9,411 bases of DNA from an uncultured Collinsella sp. (GTDB lineage Bacteria > Actinomycetota > Coriobacteriia > Coriobacteriales > Coriobacteriaceae). A program made the translations under genes and the position numbers. The stretch spans positions 1-9,411 of the forward strand of contig CAMQPJ010000030.1 of assembly GCA_947003675.1 (NCBI GenBank). The letters run 5' to 3'. Of this stretch, positions 8,333-9,411 are shown one piece after another (positions within the stretch are counted from its first letter, which is position 1; each line of letters begins with the position of its first letter). Below the pieces are notes generated by a model. That model did not search any database and was not told the origin of the DNA. It saw only the letters and a program-made list of their open reading frames with translations.

Positions 8333-8359
8333 TATACCACTCTACGTAATACAACAGAC
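8331..8359 (-). promoter_or_regulatory. Candidate activase-tetR promoter
   Basis: The best -10 candidate is TATATC (8331-8336) on the minus strand. A 17-base spacer puts the -35 region at 8354-8359 (GTCTGT), which is a poor hexamer and lies in the centre of the palindrome at 8348-8368. The placement fits a promoter covered by a repressor, but the -35 is weak and the exact start is uncertain. Confidence 0.35.
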
Positions 8360-8368
8360 TGTTGTATT
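8348..8368. promoter_or_regulatory. Perfect 21-base palindrome, likely TetR operator
   Basis: AATACAACAG, a single central base, then CTGTTGTATT: perfect 10-base arms. It lies 50 bases upstream of the activase ATG and downstream of the terminator that closes the preceding gene, in the AT-rich promoter window. Length, symmetry and position are typical of operators bound by TetR-family dimers, and a TetR gene sits at the end of the same operon. The link to that protein is inferred from context. Confidence 0.75.
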
Positions 8369-8380
8369 TAAACTCCGTAT

Positions 8381-8413
8381 AAAAAGCGGCTGCCGAAACG
8401 CTTCAGCAGCCGC
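8381..8413 (-). terminator. Strong intrinsic terminator after the DUF2798 unit
   Basis: On the minus strand GCGGCTGCTGAA pairs with TTCGGCAGCCGC over 12 positions (one G-U wobble) around a GCGT tetraloop, followed directly by TTTTT. This is a textbook intrinsic terminator. It insulates the activase operator and promoter from transcription coming through the DUF2798 gene. Confidence 0.88.
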
Positions 8414-8423
8414 CGAATGCACC

Positions 8424-8434
8424 AACAGATTGTT
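8424..8434. other. Possible second operator core
   Basis: AACAGATTGTT differs by one base from the 11-base centre of the palindrome at 8348-8368 (AACAGACTGTT) and keeps the AACA/TGTT symmetry. Centre-to-centre distance is 71 bases. The outer parts of the operator arms are not conserved, so it could be chance or an auxiliary low-affinity site. Confidence 0.22.
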
Positions 8435-8525
8435 CTGCGCGCTAGCACGTCGGGCAACGGAGCAGCACGGGGCCTCCGGTCATGCGCACCGCTCACGCCC
8501 GCGATGTCGCCGAGAGAGCTATCCA

Positions 8526-8577
8526 CGCTTAGGGCTCCAACCAAGCAAGTCGCCCGCGCTCAGCAGATCCCTAAGCG
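8526..8577. repeat. 9-base inverted repeat after the DUF2798 gene
   Basis: CGCTTAGGG (8526-8534) and CCCTAAGCG (8569-8577) are perfect inverted copies separated by 34 GC-rich bases, starting just after the stop codon at 8580. In the minus-strand transcript this would form a stem with a large loop. The surrounding gene-free stretch 8414-8579 holds no convincing coding sequence; its role (3' untranslated structure or small RNA) is unknown. Confidence 0.45.
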
Positions 8578-8579
8578 AG

Positions 8580-9128
8580 CTACTCGCACTCAGGAGCCAT
8601 AGCCTGCTCCAAGAGCTCGGCATGCTCCTCCTCGAAAACCGTCCCCACAGGGAAGGCGCGACGGAAGACGAAGTGGGAAATCGGACCGGCTACCAAAAGG
8701 TTCCACGGCAGCGCCATCACAAAATTATGCGGGATGTTGATCATCCAAATCGCGGGCACGGAATACAGGTTCGCAAGGATGCCGCCGGGCATGTGCGTCA
8801 GACCCTCGCAGGCACCGTACAGCGACATGATGATGACCATGGGAACGACCATGCAGGAGCTAACGGCGAGCGTCATGGCGAGCGGCGAGCTCTTGCCCGG
8901 CGCGACCAAGTACTTAAAGGCGAAACCCTTGGCGAGCGGGCTGGCGACGAACCAGTCGCAGCACATGGCAAAAATGTAGGCAACGGGGAAGCCGAGCCAC
9001 GCAGCGGCAACGACCTCGCCGTTGATGGCCCCGTGCTGCAGGGCAACGTTGTAGATGCTCATCCAGAGCACCATGCAAAAGCACATGATAAAGGTGAACA
9101 GCAGGCTCTCTCGTTTGTTGATAGGCAT
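8580..9128 (-). CDS. DUF2798 family membrane protein (two tandem repeats)
   Basis: A 182-residue integral membrane protein with four predicted helices (about 8-31, 38-62, 80-104 and 122-149). They form two tandem DUF2798-type units, each a pair of helices: the first has LGFPVAYIFAM...DWFVASPLAKGFAFK and the second NFVMALPWNLLVAGPISHFVFR, both with the family pattern of a helix ending in xGPxxxxxF or xSPLAxxxxF. No catalytic motif is visible and the family has no established function. The C-terminus is short, acidic and probably cytoplasmic. The ATG at 9126-9128 is preferred because MPINKRESLLFTFIM looks like the family start and the Shine-Dalgarno (9140-9147) is 11 bases away; for the in-frame ATG at 9137 the spacing would be only two bases. 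It appears monocistronic, flanked by minus-strand terminators on both sides. Confidence 0.88.
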   Translation of the reverse strand: MPINKRESLLFTFIMCFCMVLWMSIYNVALQHGAINGEVVAAAWLGFPVAYIFAMCCDWFVASPLAKGFAFKYLVAPGKSSPLAMTLAVSSCMVVPMVIIMSLYGACEGLTHMPGGILANLYSVPAIWMINIPHNFVMALPWNLLVAGPISHFVFRRAFPVGTVFEEEHAELLEQAMAPECE

Positions 9129-9139
9129 AAAGGGCATGG

Positions 9140-9147
9140 TCCTTTCC
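9140..9147 (-). promoter_or_regulatory. Shine-Dalgarno of the DUF2798 gene
   Basis: GGAAAGGA on the minus strand. It is too close (two bases) to the ATG at 9137 but 11 bases from the ATG at 9128, favouring the latter, although 185-residue and 182-residue products are both possible. Confidence 0.5.
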
Positions 9148-9172
9148 GTGTTACGCCGCGGCATCACGCAAC

Positions 9173-9223
9173 AAAAACGGGCGGGCAAGATGGAGCTGTT
9201 GGGACTTCATCTCGCCCGCCCGT
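9173..9223 (-). terminator. Strong intrinsic terminator immediately upstream of the DUF2798 gene
   Basis: On the minus strand an 18-position stem with one mismatch and one G-U wobble (outer ten positions ACGGGCGGGC / GCCCGCCCGT) and an 11-base loop is followed by TTTTT. There is no T-run on the plus strand, so it acts on minus transcripts. It may end an unseen upstream gene. Because only about 45 bases separate it from the DUF2798 start and I see no convincing promoter there, it could instead be a leader attenuator. Confidence 0.85.
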
Positions 9224-9340
9224 GATACGTGCGTCTGCGACTACTTATGTGGTGGAACCAGCCTAGCACGAAAACCCCGCGCTTCGTAAGCGTTGAGTTT
9301 ATGAAGATGCAGGGCACCAATAATCCCCCGACCCCCCCTA

Positions 9341-9407
9341 AGTTGCGGTGGAATACGGACTGTTTTGACCCTTTAAGCAGCAATTCAGTCCCTATTTCAC
9401 CGCAACT
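9341..9407. repeat. Large inverted repeat (22-base arms), possible REP/MITE-like element
   Basis: Arms at 9341-9362 and 9386-9407 are inverted copies matching at 20 of 22 positions, beginning AGTTGCGGTG and ending GGACTG, around a 23-base loop. There is no T-run, so it is not a terminator. A C5 and a C7 run (9325-9329, 9332-9338) lie just outside the left arm. Size and symmetry resemble dispersed intergenic palindromes; whether it is repeated in the genome cannot be seen here. The 9224-9411 region has no supportable gene. Confidence 0.75.
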
Positions 9408-9411
9408 CATT

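Noticed and set aside
8455..8500. Minus-strand 13-codon ORF (MTGGPVLLRCPTC)
   Set aside because: Weak ribosome-binding site and no supporting context; too short to claim.
8430..9266. Plus-strand open frame covering the DUF2798 gene
   Set aside because: Runs across two minus-strand terminators and the membrane protein gene; low-complexity translation, no family resemblance.
9255..9275. tRNA 3' end suggested by a GGTTCCACCA string on the minus strand
   Set aside because: No acceptor or anticodon stem can be folded upstream of it; treated as chance.
9207..9410. Minus-strand 67-codon open frame at the right edge
   Set aside because: Its codons are the inverted repeat, the C-runs and part of the terminator stem; no good ribosome-binding site can be seen and it ends inside the hairpin.
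1..9411. CRISPR array, insertion sequence or rRNA
   Set aside because: No regularly spaced direct repeats, transposase-like product or rRNA-like sequence was seen.

Overview
The window is GC-rich DNA, and every gene I can support lies on the minus strand. ClpC, the Xaa-His dipeptidase start, the DUF2798 membrane protein and the giant acyl-CoA dehydratase activase-like protein together look like a gut-type anaerobic actinobacterium of class Coriobacteriia (Collinsella/Olsenella-like). That placement is inferred from protein character and codon use, not from a marker gene.

Layout in the direction of transcription, from high to low coordinates. At 9129-9411 (283 bases without a supportable gene) there is a large near-perfect inverted repeat (9341-9407), C-runs, and a strong minus-strand intrinsic terminator (9173-9223) that ends only about 45 bases before the next start codon. 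At 8580-9128 is a four-helix membrane protein with tandem DUF2798 repeats. At 8414-8579 is a gene-free 3' region with a 9-base inverted repeat, closed by a very strong minus-strand terminator (8381-8413). Just past it is a perfect 21-base palindrome (8348-8368), a likely repressor operator over the promoter of the next operon. At 3859-8298 is a 1479-residue protein fusing two BadF/BcrA-type ATPase/activase domains to a DUF2229/HgdB-like half. Its 3' end overlaps a TetR-family regulator (3186-3875). Then comes a leader region (2994-3185) and clpC (351-2993), encoding a complete double-AAA+ Clp unfoldase with an unusual Gly/Pro/Ala-rich C-terminal tail. A perfect 11-base-pair hairpin (294-325) probably ends clpC transcription. 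The window finishes inside the start of a PepD-like Xaa-His dipeptidase (1-137).

How the parts fit together: the activase and tetR look like one translationally coupled, self-regulated operon, with the TetR protein predicted to act on the upstream palindrome. The activase carries both halves of a 2-hydroxyacyl-CoA dehydratase-type system (ATP-driven electron injector plus acceptor-like domain) in one chain, so it may be a self-contained low-potential reductase or dehydratase of unknown substrate. ClpC and the dipeptidase are housekeeping protein turnover functions, separated by a terminator. The most interesting items are the activase/TetR/operator module, the large inverted repeat at the right edge, and the terminator-like hairpins just upstream of the DUF2798 and clpC start codons.
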